64,000 nt of DNA, from the NCBI GenBank assembly GCA_019638355.1, contig JAHBTY010000007.1, positions 23,646 to 87,645 of the forward strand. The letters run 5' to 3'. The notes below the pieces were generated by a model. It saw nothing but the letters and a program-made list of their open reading frames with translations, was not told the origin of the DNA and did no database searches. This stretch comes from Cyclobacteriaceae bacterium (GTDB taxonomy: Bacteria; Bacteroidota; Bacteroidia; Cytophagales; Cyclobacteriaceae). How positions within the stretch are numbered: position 1 is the stretch's first letter; every line of letters begins with the position of its first letter. Made by a program: the position numbers and the translations under genes. Below, in pieces: positions 51,751 to 60,573 of this stretch.

Positions 51751-53300
51751 TGCGAAAACTAATTGCACTTTTATTAATTGTTTTTGTCTGGAGTTGTGAG
51801 CCCACGCCAAAGTCGGTAGTAAAGTGGCCGCATGGTGTTAACTACGAAGTTTTTGTGCGCTCGTATGCGGATAGCAATGGCGATGGGATTGGCGACTTCA
51901 ACGGACTAACGGCTAAACTCGATTATCTGAAAGACCTTGGCGTGGGTGGTATCTGGTTAATGCCAATCATGCCTTCGCCAACCTACCACAAGTACGATGT
52001 AATGGATTACAAAACGGTAGATGGCGAATATGGAACCGTTGAAGATTTTAAGAAGCTGGTAGCGGAAGCACACAAGCGCGATATCCGCATCCTGGTTGAT
52101 CTGATTTTGAATCATTCAGGCGCTGATCATCCCTGGTTTCAGGAAGCCATTAAAGGCAAGGACAATCCATACCGCAATTATTACGTGTGGGCTAAAAAAG
52201 ATTCTATCCGCAATCAATTGTCAAAGAAAACCACCTCGCTCGATTCGGATAATATTACACAATGGCACGCGGTAAATGGCGATACGCTGAGCGAACATTA
52301 TTACGGATTTTTCTGGGGTGGTATGCCCGACTTGAATTTTGATAATCCAAAAGTAAGGCAGGAGTTTGTAGATATTGGAAAATTCTGGCTGGAAGAAATG
52401 CAGGTAGATGGTTTCCGGTTAGATGCTGCTAAGCATATTTATCCAACCGATCGTGCTGCGGATAACCATGCATTCTGGGTTTGGTTCCGGGAAGAAATGC
52501 AAAAGATAAAACCCGATGTGTACCTGGTAGGCGAGGTGTGGAGCAGTGCCCCCGAAGTAGCGCCTTACCTGAAGGGTTTACCAGCCTTGTTTAATTTCGA
52601 TATGGGGTATGCCATTACCGCTGCGGTTCGGGCCGGGCAAGACACGATTCAGTTAATCAACAAATACAAAAGTATTAATGACTTTTATCTGCAAACAACC
52701 AACGATTACATTGATGCAACTTTTTTAAAGAATCACGATCAGAATCGAATCTTAAGCGAATTGGGTGGCGATCAGAATAAAGCACGCGTTGCAGCAGCGA
52801 TCTTGTTTACGTTGCCCGGTACACCCTATGTGTATTATGGCGAAGAGATTGGAATGTTGGGTATGAAACCCGATGAATTTATTCGCGAACCATTTTTGTG
52901 GAGCAATGAATCACGAGACCCAACTATCACAACCTGGGAAGAACCGAGGTACAGCAATCTGAATACAGTAAAACCTCTATCCGCTCAACAGGCCGAACCT
53001 AACTCACTATTTAACTTCTATAAAAAGTTTATTGCCTACCGCAATGGCAGCAAAGCATTAACATATGGTTCGTTACTGGAAGCAGAAATTGAGGTGAAAG
53101 AAATTGTGGCCCTGATCCGAAAATACGAGAATGAAGAAAGTTATTTGATCCTGCACAACATTTCGGATGTAGCAGTAACGCTAAAACCCGAAGGTCAGTT
53201 AGCAGCTTTTACACAAGTTGATTTTGTGTCGCAAGGTGAAGTAGTGAAGAATGAAGAGGGTTGGGTAATTCCAGCCTACACCTCGGTAATTTTAAAATAG
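51750..53300 (+). CDS. GH13 alpha-amylase-family lipoprotein (2)
   Basis: This 516-residue protein has a lipoprotein signal MRKLIALLLIVFVWSCEPT (Cys16) and a GH13 barrel. It contains NGDGIGDFNGLTAKLDYLKDLGVGGIWLMPI (with a possible Ca site DSNGDGIGD), VDLILNHSGADHPWF, DGFRLDAAKHIYP (nucleophile), VYLVGEVWSS (acid/base), FLKNHDQNR and TPYVYYGEEIGMLG. It resembles oligo-1,6-glucosidase or maltogenic types. Together with the preceding enzyme it would degrade external alpha-glucans to maltose or glucose before import, which is inference. GlgE follows after 11 bases. Confidence 0.92.
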   Translation: MRKLIALLLIVFVWSCEPTPKSVVKWPHGVNYEVFVRSYADSNGDGIGDFNGLTAKLDYLKDLGVGGIWLMPIMPSPTYHKYDVMDYKTVDGEYGTVEDFKKLVAEAHKRDIRILVDLILNHSGADHPWFQEAIKGKDNPYRNYYVWAKKDSIRNQLSKKTTSLDSDNITQWHAVNGDTLSEHYYGFFWGGMPDLNFDNPKVRQEFVDIGKFWLEEMQVDGFRLDAAKHIYPTDRAADNHAFWVWFREEMQKIKPDVYLVGEVWSSAPEVAPYLKGLPALFNFDMGYAITAAVRAGQDTIQLINKYKSINDFYLQTTNDYIDATFLKNHDQNRILSELGGDQNKARVAAAILFTLPGTPYVYYGEEIGMLGMKPDEFIREPFLWSNESRDPTITTWEEPRYSNLNTVKPLSAQQAEPNSLFNFYKKFIAYRNGSKALTYGSLLEAEIEVKEIVALIRKYENEESYLILHNISDVAVTLKPEGQLAAFTQVDFVSQGEVVKNEEGWVIPAYTSVILK

Positions 53301-53311
53301 TATAAACAGGT

Positions 53312-55255
53312 ATGGCAAGCGGAAAGAAACGGGTAATTATTGAAAATGTACAACCACAGGTAGATGGTGGGTTGTATCCTGCCAAGCGATCAGTTGGCGA
53401 ACGGGTGGATGTAACGGCTGCTATCTTTGGCGATGGTCACGATCATATTCGTGGAGAAGTGCTGTATAAAAAACAAGGTGCAAAGGAGTGGGCCAGGGTT
53501 GAACTGATACCAACTTACAACGATGAATGGCAGGCTTCATTTTATGTGTCTGAAAAAGGAAATTATATTTTTACCATTCAAGCCTGGATCGATCACTTTG
53601 AAACCTGGTACGATGGCTTTAAAAAGAAAGCACTTGCCAAGGTAAATGTAACTGTTGAGTTGGCTGAAGGGGTTTTACTCTTGCAACGATTAGGAAAAAC
53701 CAATTCGTCTCTTCTAAGTATTGCCCGTAAACTGGAAGATAAAAATCAGGATGCAGCCATCGCTTATGTGTTGAGCGATGAGTTTGCGCATATAGTTCAT
53801 CAGAATCCTTTACGGGATAATGAAACCAAGTATGATCAGGAGTTTCTTGTTCAGGTTGAACACCGGAAGGCAAACTTCAGTGCGTGGTACGAATTTTTTC
53901 CGCGCTCATCTTCACTCGATTCAGGCAAGCATGGAAACTTTAATGATTGCATCCGGCTGCTGCCGCGCATTGCCGCTATGGGTTTTGATGTGCTCTATTT
54001 TCCACCCATTCATCCTATTGGAAAAGTTAATCGCAAAGGCAAGAACAACAACGTAAAATCACAACCGGGTGAGCCTGGTTCGCCCTGGGCCATTGGTAGC
54101 GATGAAGGTGGGCACAAATCAATTTTACCGGCTTTGGGAACACTGGAAGATTTTAAGCGACTGGTAGCAGAGGCCCGCAAGCTGGGTATAGATATCGCCA
54201 TGGACATTGCATTTCAATGTGCACCCGATCATCCTTACGTAACAGAACATCCGGATTGGTTTAAACAAAGGCCCGATGGCTCCATTCAATACGCGGAAAA
54301 TCCACCCAAAAAATACCAGGATATTTATCCATTCAATTTTGAATCAGATGATTGGCAAAATCTGTGGGAAGAGCTGAAGTCGGTTTTCTTCTATTGGATT
54401 GAACAAGGAGTAACTATTTTCAGAATAGATAATCCACATACAAAACCAATTCCTTTCTGGCAATGGGTAATTGCCGAAGTGCAAAAAGTACATCCGGATA
54501 TCATATTCTTATCAGAAGCTTTTACGCGACCGAAGATTATGGCTTCGTTGGCTAAAGTAGGTTTCACACAATCCTACACCTATTTTACATGGCGCGTTTC
54601 CAAACAGGAATTAATGGAGTATATGAACGACCTTGTATTTGGGCAATCGCGCAATTATTTCAGACCTAACTTTTGGCCCAATACACCCGATATCTTGCCG
54701 TATCATTTACAACACCAGGGTGAGAATATTTTTATTCTCAGGTATGCATTGGCGGCTACTCTTTCTTCCAACTATGGTGTATATGGCCCGCCTTACGAGT
54801 TTGGTGAAAATAATCCGATTGAAGGTAAAGAGGAATATTACAATTCAGAGAAGTACGAAATACGGCATTATGATTGGAAGCGCACCAACCGGCTTACCGA
54901 TATTATGAGCCTGTTGAACAAAGTGCGGAAAGAAAATGCTGCACTTCAATCAACCTGGAACTTACAATTTTGTCCCATCGAAAACGGCCAGATTATCGCA
55001 TACCTGAAGGCAACCGATGATCTTTCCAATATTATTCTGGTTGTGGTTAACCTTGATCCAAACAATACACAGCACGGCTATGTACAATTACCCAAGGCAA
55101 AGTTGCGATTGAGTGAGAAGATCAATGTGAAGCTGCACGACCTGGTTACAGACGAGCATTATACGTGGACACAAGAGTGGAATTATGTTCACCTGAATCC
55201 GCACAAGATGCCGTTTCATTTATTTAAAGTTGAAATTCACGAGTCAAACATGTAA
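53312..55255 (+). CDS. glgE: Alpha-1,4-glucan:maltose-1-phosphate maltosyltransferase (GlgE)
   Basis: This 647-residue cytoplasmic GH13_3 enzyme extends alpha-1,4-glucan with maltosyl units from maltose 1-phosphate. It has an N-terminal beta domain (DUF3416 type, about residues 1-110), a helical region and the catalytic barrel with YFPPIHPIGKVNRKGKNN, IAFQCAPDHPYV, TIFRIDNPHTKP (nucleophile Asp373) and IIFLSEAFTRPK (acid/base Glu). The segments are close to the GlgE consensus and all key residues are present. It lies 3 bases upstream of the TreS-maltokinase gene, which supplies its substrate. Confidence 0.96.
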   Translation: MASGKKRVIIENVQPQVDGGLYPAKRSVGERVDVTAAIFGDGHDHIRGEVLYKKQGAKEWARVELIPTYNDEWQASFYVSEKGNYIFTIQAWIDHFETWYDGFKKKALAKVNVTVELAEGVLLLQRLGKTNSSLLSIARKLEDKNQDAAIAYVLSDEFAHIVHQNPLRDNETKYDQEFLVQVEHRKANFSAWYEFFPRSSSLDSGKHGNFNDCIRLLPRIAAMGFDVLYFPPIHPIGKVNRKGKNNNVKSQPGEPGSPWAIGSDEGGHKSILPALGTLEDFKRLVAEARKLGIDIAMDIAFQCAPDHPYVTEHPDWFKQRPDGSIQYAENPPKKYQDIYPFNFESDDWQNLWEELKSVFFYWIEQGVTIFRIDNPHTKPIPFWQWVIAEVQKVHPDIIFLSEAFTRPKIMASLAKVGFTQSYTYFTWRVSKQELMEYMNDLVFGQSRNYFRPNFWPNTPDILPYHLQHQGENIFILRYALAATLSSNYGVYGPPYEFGENNPIEGKEEYYNSEKYEIRHYDWKRTNRLTDIMSLLNKVRKENAALQSTWNLQFCPIENGQIIAYLKATDDLSNIILVVVNLDPNNTQHGYVQLPKAKLRLSEKINVKLHDLVTDEHYTWTQEWNYVHLNPHKMPFHLFKVEIHESNM

Positions 55256-55258
55256 CGC

Positions 55259-58200
55259 ATGGCAAGTAAGAACTCCGATGCATTATGGTTTAAAGATGCC
55301 GTTATCTATGAATTAAGCGTTCGCGCCTTTAATGATAGCAATGCTGATGGTATTGGCGATTTTCCCGGGTTGATTCAACGATTGGATTACCTCGAAGATT
55401 TGGGTATTAACACCATTTGGTTGTTACCATTCTTCCCATCACCATTGAAAGACGATGGCTACGATGTTACCGAATACTGCGACATCCATCCGGATTATGG
55501 AACGCTGGCCGACTTTAAGCTTTTTTTAAAAGAAGCGCATCGCAGAAACATTCGGGTAATAACCGAGTTGGTACTAAACCATACCTCCGATCAACACCCG
55601 TGGTTTCAGAAATCGCGCAAAGCCCGTTCAGGTTCGCGGTACAAAGATTATTACGTGTGGAGCGACAGTGCCGATAAGTATCGGGATGCCCGCATCATGT
55701 TTACCGAAGAAGAGTCTTCCAATTGGTCGTGGGACAACGAAGCCAAAATGTATTACTGGCATCGGTATTACCGGCATCAACCTGAATTGAATTATGAAAA
55801 CCCCGAAGTACAACTGGAGATAATTAAAGTAGTTGACTTCTGGATGAAGATGGGTGTAGATGGATTTCGGTTAGCGAATGTTCCTTTTTTGTTTGAAGAA
55901 GAAGGAACCAGTTGCGAAAACTTACCCCAAACGCATGCTTTCTTAAAGCGGTTAAGAGCACACATTGATAAGCATTACGATAACCGTGTGTTGCTGGCTG
56001 AAGCGAACATGTGGCCCGAAGATGCAGCCCAATATTTTGGCCAGGGCGATGAGTGCCACATGAATTTTCATTATCCGTTAATGCCGCGATTGTACCTCGG
56101 CTTGCGAACGGAAGATACGTATCCAATAATTGATATTCTGGAGCAAACTCCATCTACGCCACCCAATGCACAATGGGCACTTTTCCTGCGCAACCATGAT
56201 GAGATTGGATTGGAGATGGTTACTGAAGAAGAAAAGGATTACTTATTCAAAGCTTACGCCACTGATCCGAACACTAAGCATAACATAGGTATTCGCAGAC
56301 GGTTGGCGCCATTGCTTAATAATGACCGCAGAAAGATTGAGTTGCTCTATGCAATCCTGTTTTCGTTGCCGGGAACACCTGTACTTTATTATGGTGATGA
56401 GATTGGGATGGGGGATAACATTTACCTGGGCGATCGCTTTGGGGTACGCACGCCCATGCAGTGGAACATGAATATCAATGCCGGGTTTTCATCGGCTAAT
56501 CCGCAAAAGCTTTTTCTGCCGATTATAACCGACCCGATGTACCGCCATGAATCAATTAATGTAGCTACACAGGAAGAGAATCCATCTTCCTTATTGTGGT
56601 GGATCCGCAACCTGCTCAGCATGCGAAGGCGATTGGGCGTATTCGGTAAGGGCAGTTTGAAATTTATTGAGAGCAGTAACTCGAAGGTACTCTGTTTTGC
56701 GCGGGTACATGAAAAGGAGAGTATAATTGTAGTGGCAAACCTATCGCAATTCAGCCAGGCTACTACACTCGACCTGAAGTTGTTTAAAGATTGCGACATA
56801 ACCGAAGTGTTCAGCCAGAACCGGTTTATGAGTGTGGGCCAGGGCGATTATAATATTACCATTGGGCCTTATGGCTATTTCTGGTTCCAGGCCGATGCAT
56901 CGGAGAAGAAAGAGCAAGGCTCCAACTCCAACGAGTTGTTCTTGTTCAAGTCAGAACTCTCGTGGGAGCGCATGTTTAGCAATTACAACGATGTGCGTGT
57001 GCTCGAACGCAAAGTGCTGCAACCGTTTATGAAGAAATGTCGCTGGTTTGGCGGCAAAGCCCGCGCCATTTCCAAAATCAGTGTTAATAAAATGATTCCG
57101 CTTAAGGTAGATGGCGAATCGCATTACCTGGTTATAGTAGAAGTTCATTACGTGCAACGTTTGCCCGAACTCTATTTCCTGCCCATGTGCTTCATGCCTT
57201 CCGATGGTATGTTCGATAAAGCAGAGTACACAACACAAAGTGTAATTTGTCGTGCCGATATACAAGGCAAAGTAGGCTTTGTTGTGGATAGCAGTTATCA
57301 CAAAGGCTTCCGCGATTTTCTGTTTGCAAGCATGGATCGCAAAGCCCGTGTTAAAGAAGATGAAGGCACGTTGGAGTTTAATAGCAGCGTATATACAAAA
57401 CTTAATTCTGAAAAAATAGAGTCGAAAATTTTAAAGGCCGACTCCAGCAATACCGCTATTATTTATAACGATAAATACTTCTTTAAATTCTACCGGAAGA
57501 TTGAGACCGAGATTAATCCGGACCTGGAGATTGTTCGGTTTTTATCCGAGAACACTTCGTTTCGCAATGCACCCAAGTATGCGGGTAGCGTAGAGTTTCG
57601 CGATAATGAAGGAAAGATAATGGTGTTTGGCTTGTTACAGGAAAAAGTTGAGAATCAAGGCGACTCCTGGATTATGACCATCGACTCGGTAGGTCGTTTT
57701 TACGAACGTGTGATGGCAAAAGCCAAAAAAGAGAAGTTGCCGCAATTAATCAACAAGGCAGCCATTCGGTTTGAAGATGCACCTGAACTGATTCAGGAAT
57801 TTATTGGTCGTGGGTTTTATGAACGAGTTGTAAGACTTGGACAACGCACAGCCGAAATGCATTTGGCATTGGCATCCGATAAATCAAACCCGGCTTTTGC
57901 ACCCGAAACCTTCACAACCAATTACCAGCGTTCGCTGTATTCAGCTTTGCGTAAGTTAACGCGCGATCGATTCAAATTATTGGAACAATCGATGGACAAA
58001 CTGAATGATGATACACAAGAACTTGCAAAAAAAGTATTGGCCTTGGAAGATAAAGTGCTGGAGTGTTTCAGTGAGGTTTATCAAACCAAAATTAACGGAA
58101 TAAAAACCCGCATTCATGGCGATTATCATTTAGGGCAAGTATTATTTACCGGTAAAGATTTCATTATTATCGATTTTGAAGGCGAACCTGGATTTAGTTT

Positions 58201-58585
58201 CAGCGAGCGCAGGCTTAAGAAAAATCCGATGAAAGATGTGGCCGGCATGATGCGCTCGTTCCATTATGCAGCCTTTGGTAAGATCCTGCTCAATGAAAAC
58301 TATCGCGAAAAGGATATTGAGTTTCTGGAACAATGGGCTGAGCAATGGCAACATTACGTGAGCCGGTTTTACTTAGGCGCCTACCTGGAACGTATCGGTT
58401 CAAAAGCTGAATTAGGTCTGGAAGATGAAATTCTGATCAGAACCTACTTGCTCGAAAAAGCAATCTATGAATTAGGCTATGAATTGAATGGCAGGCCGGA
58501 TTGGGTGAACATTCCACTGCGCGGAATTTATTATCTTATGAACCGGTATTTTCAGGCAAAAGAAGAACGGAAAAAGAAAAGCTGA
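55259..58585 (+). CDS. treS: TreS-maltokinase fusion with degenerate TreS active site
   Basis: This 1108-residue fusion joins a trehalose synthase/maltose alpha-glucosyltransferase (GH13_16, residues 1 to about 560) to a maltokinase (about 570-1108). The TreS part is highly conserved (SPLKDDGYDVTEY, LNHTSDQHPWFQ, LLAEANMWPED, LFLRNHDE, YYGDEIGMGDNIYLGDR). However, region II reads DGFRLANVP (Asp201 to Pro209), with Ala206 where the nucleophile Asp (DGFRLDAVP) is expected. MQWNMNINAGFS also departs from the usual MQW-PDRNAGFS. The maltokinase part keeps RIHGDYHLGQVL, IIDFEGEPG and RDVAGMMRSF-like motifs. I infer that the fusion phosphorylates maltose for GlgE, whereas maltose-trehalose interconversion is probably lost. 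Confidence 0.93.
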   Translation: MASKNSDALWFKDAVIYELSVRAFNDSNADGIGDFPGLIQRLDYLEDLGINTIWLLPFFPSPLKDDGYDVTEYCDIHPDYGTLADFKLFLKEAHRRNIRVITELVLNHTSDQHPWFQKSRKARSGSRYKDYYVWSDSADKYRDARIMFTEEESSNWSWDNEAKMYYWHRYYRHQPELNYENPEVQLEIIKVVDFWMKMGVDGFRLANVPFLFEEEGTSCENLPQTHAFLKRLRAHIDKHYDNRVLLAEANMWPEDAAQYFGQGDECHMNFHYPLMPRLYLGLRTEDTYPIIDILEQTPSTPPNAQWALFLRNHDEIGLEMVTEEEKDYLFKAYATDPNTKHNIGIRRRLAPLLNNDRRKIELLYAILFSLPGTPVLYYGDEIGMGDNIYLGDRFGVRTPMQWNMNINAGFSSANPQKLFLPIITDPMYRHESINVATQEENPSSLLWWIRNLLSMRRRLGVFGKGSLKFIESSNSKVLCFARVHEKESIIVVANLSQFSQATTLDLKLFKDCDITEVFSQNRFMSVGQGDYNITIGPYGYFWFQADASEKKEQGSNSNELFLFKSELSWERMFSNYNDVRVLERKVLQPFMKKCRWFGGKARAISKISVNKMIPLKVDGESHYLVIVEVHYVQRLPELYFLPMCFMPSDGMFDKAEYTTQSVICRADIQGKVGFVVDSSYHKGFRDFLFASMDRKARVKEDEGTLEFNSSVYTKLNSEKIESKILKADSSNTAIIYNDKYFFKFYRKIETEINPDLEIVRFLSENTSFRNAPKYAGSVEFRDNEGKIMVFGLLQEKVENQGDSWIMTIDSVGRFYERVMAKAKKEKLPQLINKAAIRFEDAPELIQEFIGRGFYERVVRLGQRTAEMHLALASDKSNPAFAPETFTTNYQRSLYSALRKLTRDRFKLLEQSMDKLNDDTQELAKKVLALEDKVLECFSEVYQTKINGIKTRIHGDYHLGQVLFTGKDFIIIDFEGEPGFSFSERRLKKNPMKDVAGMMRSFHYAAFGKILLNENYREKDIEFLEQWAEQWQHYVSRFYLGAYLERIGSKAELGLEDEILIRTYLLEKAIYELGYELNGRPDWVNIPLRGIYYLMNRYFQAKEERKKKS

Positions 58586-60546
58586 TGGCAAAGAAAGCAA
58601 CCAAAACAAAAGCTGAAGAACTGGATTCATTCAGCTTGCTAACCGACTTTGATATTCACCTGTTTAAAAGTGGTAAACATTTTAAACTGTATGAAAAGTT
58701 AGGAGCACACTTGGCAACCTTCAAGAAACAAGCTGGCACTTACTTTGCCGTGTGGGCACCCAATGCGCGTAGCGTTTCGGTTATTGGTAACTTCAATCAT
58801 TGGAACAGTAACGATCACAAACTTTCTCCTCGTTGGGACGAATCCGGCATCTGGGAAGGTTTCTTTCCTGGTATTGGCAAGGGCGAGGCTTACAAGTATG
58901 CGATTCATTCAAACACAGGCGAGTATCTCGAAAAAGCCGACCCATTTGCTTTTTATGCTGAAGTAGCGCCCCGCACTGCATCCATTGTGTGGGATCATGA
59001 TTACAACTGGAAAGACCAGATGTGGTTAACCGATCGCAAGAAAAATGCTTCGAAGCCAAAACCCTATTCTGTTTACGAAGTACATGCTGGTAGCTGGAAA
59101 AGAAAACCGGAAGACGGAAACCGTTCACTTTCGTATAAAGAATTGGCAACTGAATTGGTCAGCTATGTTAAAGAGAATGGCTTTACGCATGTAGAGTTTC
59201 TGCCGATTATGGAGCACCCGTTTTTTGGATCGTGGGGCTATCAGTTAACCGGCTACTTTGCACCTACCAGTCGATTTGGTGAGCCGCAGGATTTTATGAT
59301 TCTGGTTGATGCCTTACATGAAGCTGAGATTGGTGTAATTCTCGATTGGGTACCTTCACACTTTCCGGGCGATGCACACGGACTCTATAAATTTGATGGC
59401 ACACATTTGTTTGAACATGCCGATCCCCGCAAAGGGTTTCATCCCGATTGGAGCAGCTACATCTATAATTATGGTCGGGCCGAAGTACGATCATTTCTCA
59501 TTAGCAATGCATTGTTCTGGCTTGATGTGTTTCATGCCGATGGTTTGCGTGTAGATGCAGTTGCTTCTATGTTATACCTGGATTATTCCCGTAAGCAAGG
59601 TGAGTGGATACCCAATGAATATGGTGGTAATGAAAATATTGAAGCCATTAATTTCTTAAAAGAATTTAATGAGGTAGTGTATGGTACCTTTCCGGATGTA
59701 GTAACAATTGCCGAAGAAAGCACTGCCTGGCCCGGAGTTTCAAAACCTACTTACCTGGGTGGATTAGGTTTTGGGCAAAAATGGATGATGGGCTGGATGC
59801 ACGATACCTTGCATTACTTTAAATCCGATCCTATTCATCGCAAATACCATCAGGACGAAATTACATTCAGTATTGTATATGCCTTTACTGAAAACTTCAT
59901 GCTCCCGCTTTCGCACGATGAAGTGGTGCATGGTAAGGGTTCGCTGATCGGGCGTATGCCGGGCGATGAGTGGCGCAGGTTTGCAAACCTTCGTTTAATG
60001 TTTACCTACATGTTTACACACCCCGGAAGTAAACTTTTATTTATGGGTGGCGAGTTTGGCCAGACAGCCGAATGGAATCACGATCGCAGCCTCGACTGGC
60101 ATTTGCTGGATTATGCACCCCATCAGGGAATGCTAACGCTCATCCGCGAATTAAATCAGTTATACAAAACCGAACCAGCCTGCTTTCAGTTTCCTTTTGA
60201 TAACCGCGGGTTTGAGTGGGTGGATTATTCCGATCGCGAAAATAGCGTGATCGTATTTATGCGCAAAACCGAAAACAAACACGAGTCTGTTTTGATTGTG
60301 TGCAATTTTACGCCCGAAGTGCGCGAACATTATCGTATAGGTGTACCCTTGCGGGGAACGTATAAAGAAATTTTTAACTCGGATAATATGAAGTATGGTG
60401 GCAGCGGCTTGCTAAATCAAACCTTGCTTTATACTTCACCGGTCAAGTATCATAATCGCGATTATTCAGTGTCCATTACGCTACCTCCGTTGGGCGCTAC
60501 TGTTTTAAAACTTGTTGAAGAAAAAGCTGAGTTTGAATTAGAGTAA
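58585..60546 (+). CDS. glgB: 1,4-alpha-glucan branching enzyme (GlgB)
   Basis: This 653-residue enzyme introduces alpha-1,6 branches into glucan. It has a CBM48 domain (about 40-135, GTYFAVWAPNARSVSVIGNFNHWN), then the GH13_9 barrel with HAGSWKRKPEDGNRSLSY, FLPIMEHPFFGSWGYQ, VILDWVPSHFP, DGLRVDAVASMLYLDYSR (nucleophile), TIAEESTAWPGV (acid/base) and LPLSHDEVVHGKGSL. The ATG at 58585 overlaps the TreS-Mak stop (TGATG), so it is translationally coupled. A longer in-frame start at 58501 inside treS is not supported by the family N-terminus. Confidence 0.96.
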   Translation: MAKKATKTKAEELDSFSLLTDFDIHLFKSGKHFKLYEKLGAHLATFKKQAGTYFAVWAPNARSVSVIGNFNHWNSNDHKLSPRWDESGIWEGFFPGIGKGEAYKYAIHSNTGEYLEKADPFAFYAEVAPRTASIVWDHDYNWKDQMWLTDRKKNASKPKPYSVYEVHAGSWKRKPEDGNRSLSYKELATELVSYVKENGFTHVEFLPIMEHPFFGSWGYQLTGYFAPTSRFGEPQDFMILVDALHEAEIGVILDWVPSHFPGDAHGLYKFDGTHLFEHADPRKGFHPDWSSYIYNYGRAEVRSFLISNALFWLDVFHADGLRVDAVASMLYLDYSRKQGEWIPNEYGGNENIEAINFLKEFNEVVYGTFPDVVTIAEESTAWPGVSKPTYLGGLGFGQKWMMGWMHDTLHYFKSDPIHRKYHQDEITFSIVYAFTENFMLPLSHDEVVHGKGSLIGRMPGDEWRRFANLRLMFTYMFTHPGSKLLFMGGEFGQTAEWNHDRSLDWHLLDYAPHQGMLTLIRELNQLYKTEPACFQFPFDNRGFEWVDYSDRENSVIVFMRKTENKHESVLIVCNFTPEVREHYRIGVPLRGTYKEIFNSDNMKYGGSGLLNQTLLYTSPVKYHNRDYSVSITLPPLGATVLKLVEEKAEFELE

Positions 60547-60573
60547 TTTTTTAGTCTGTAAAATTAGTTAGTC

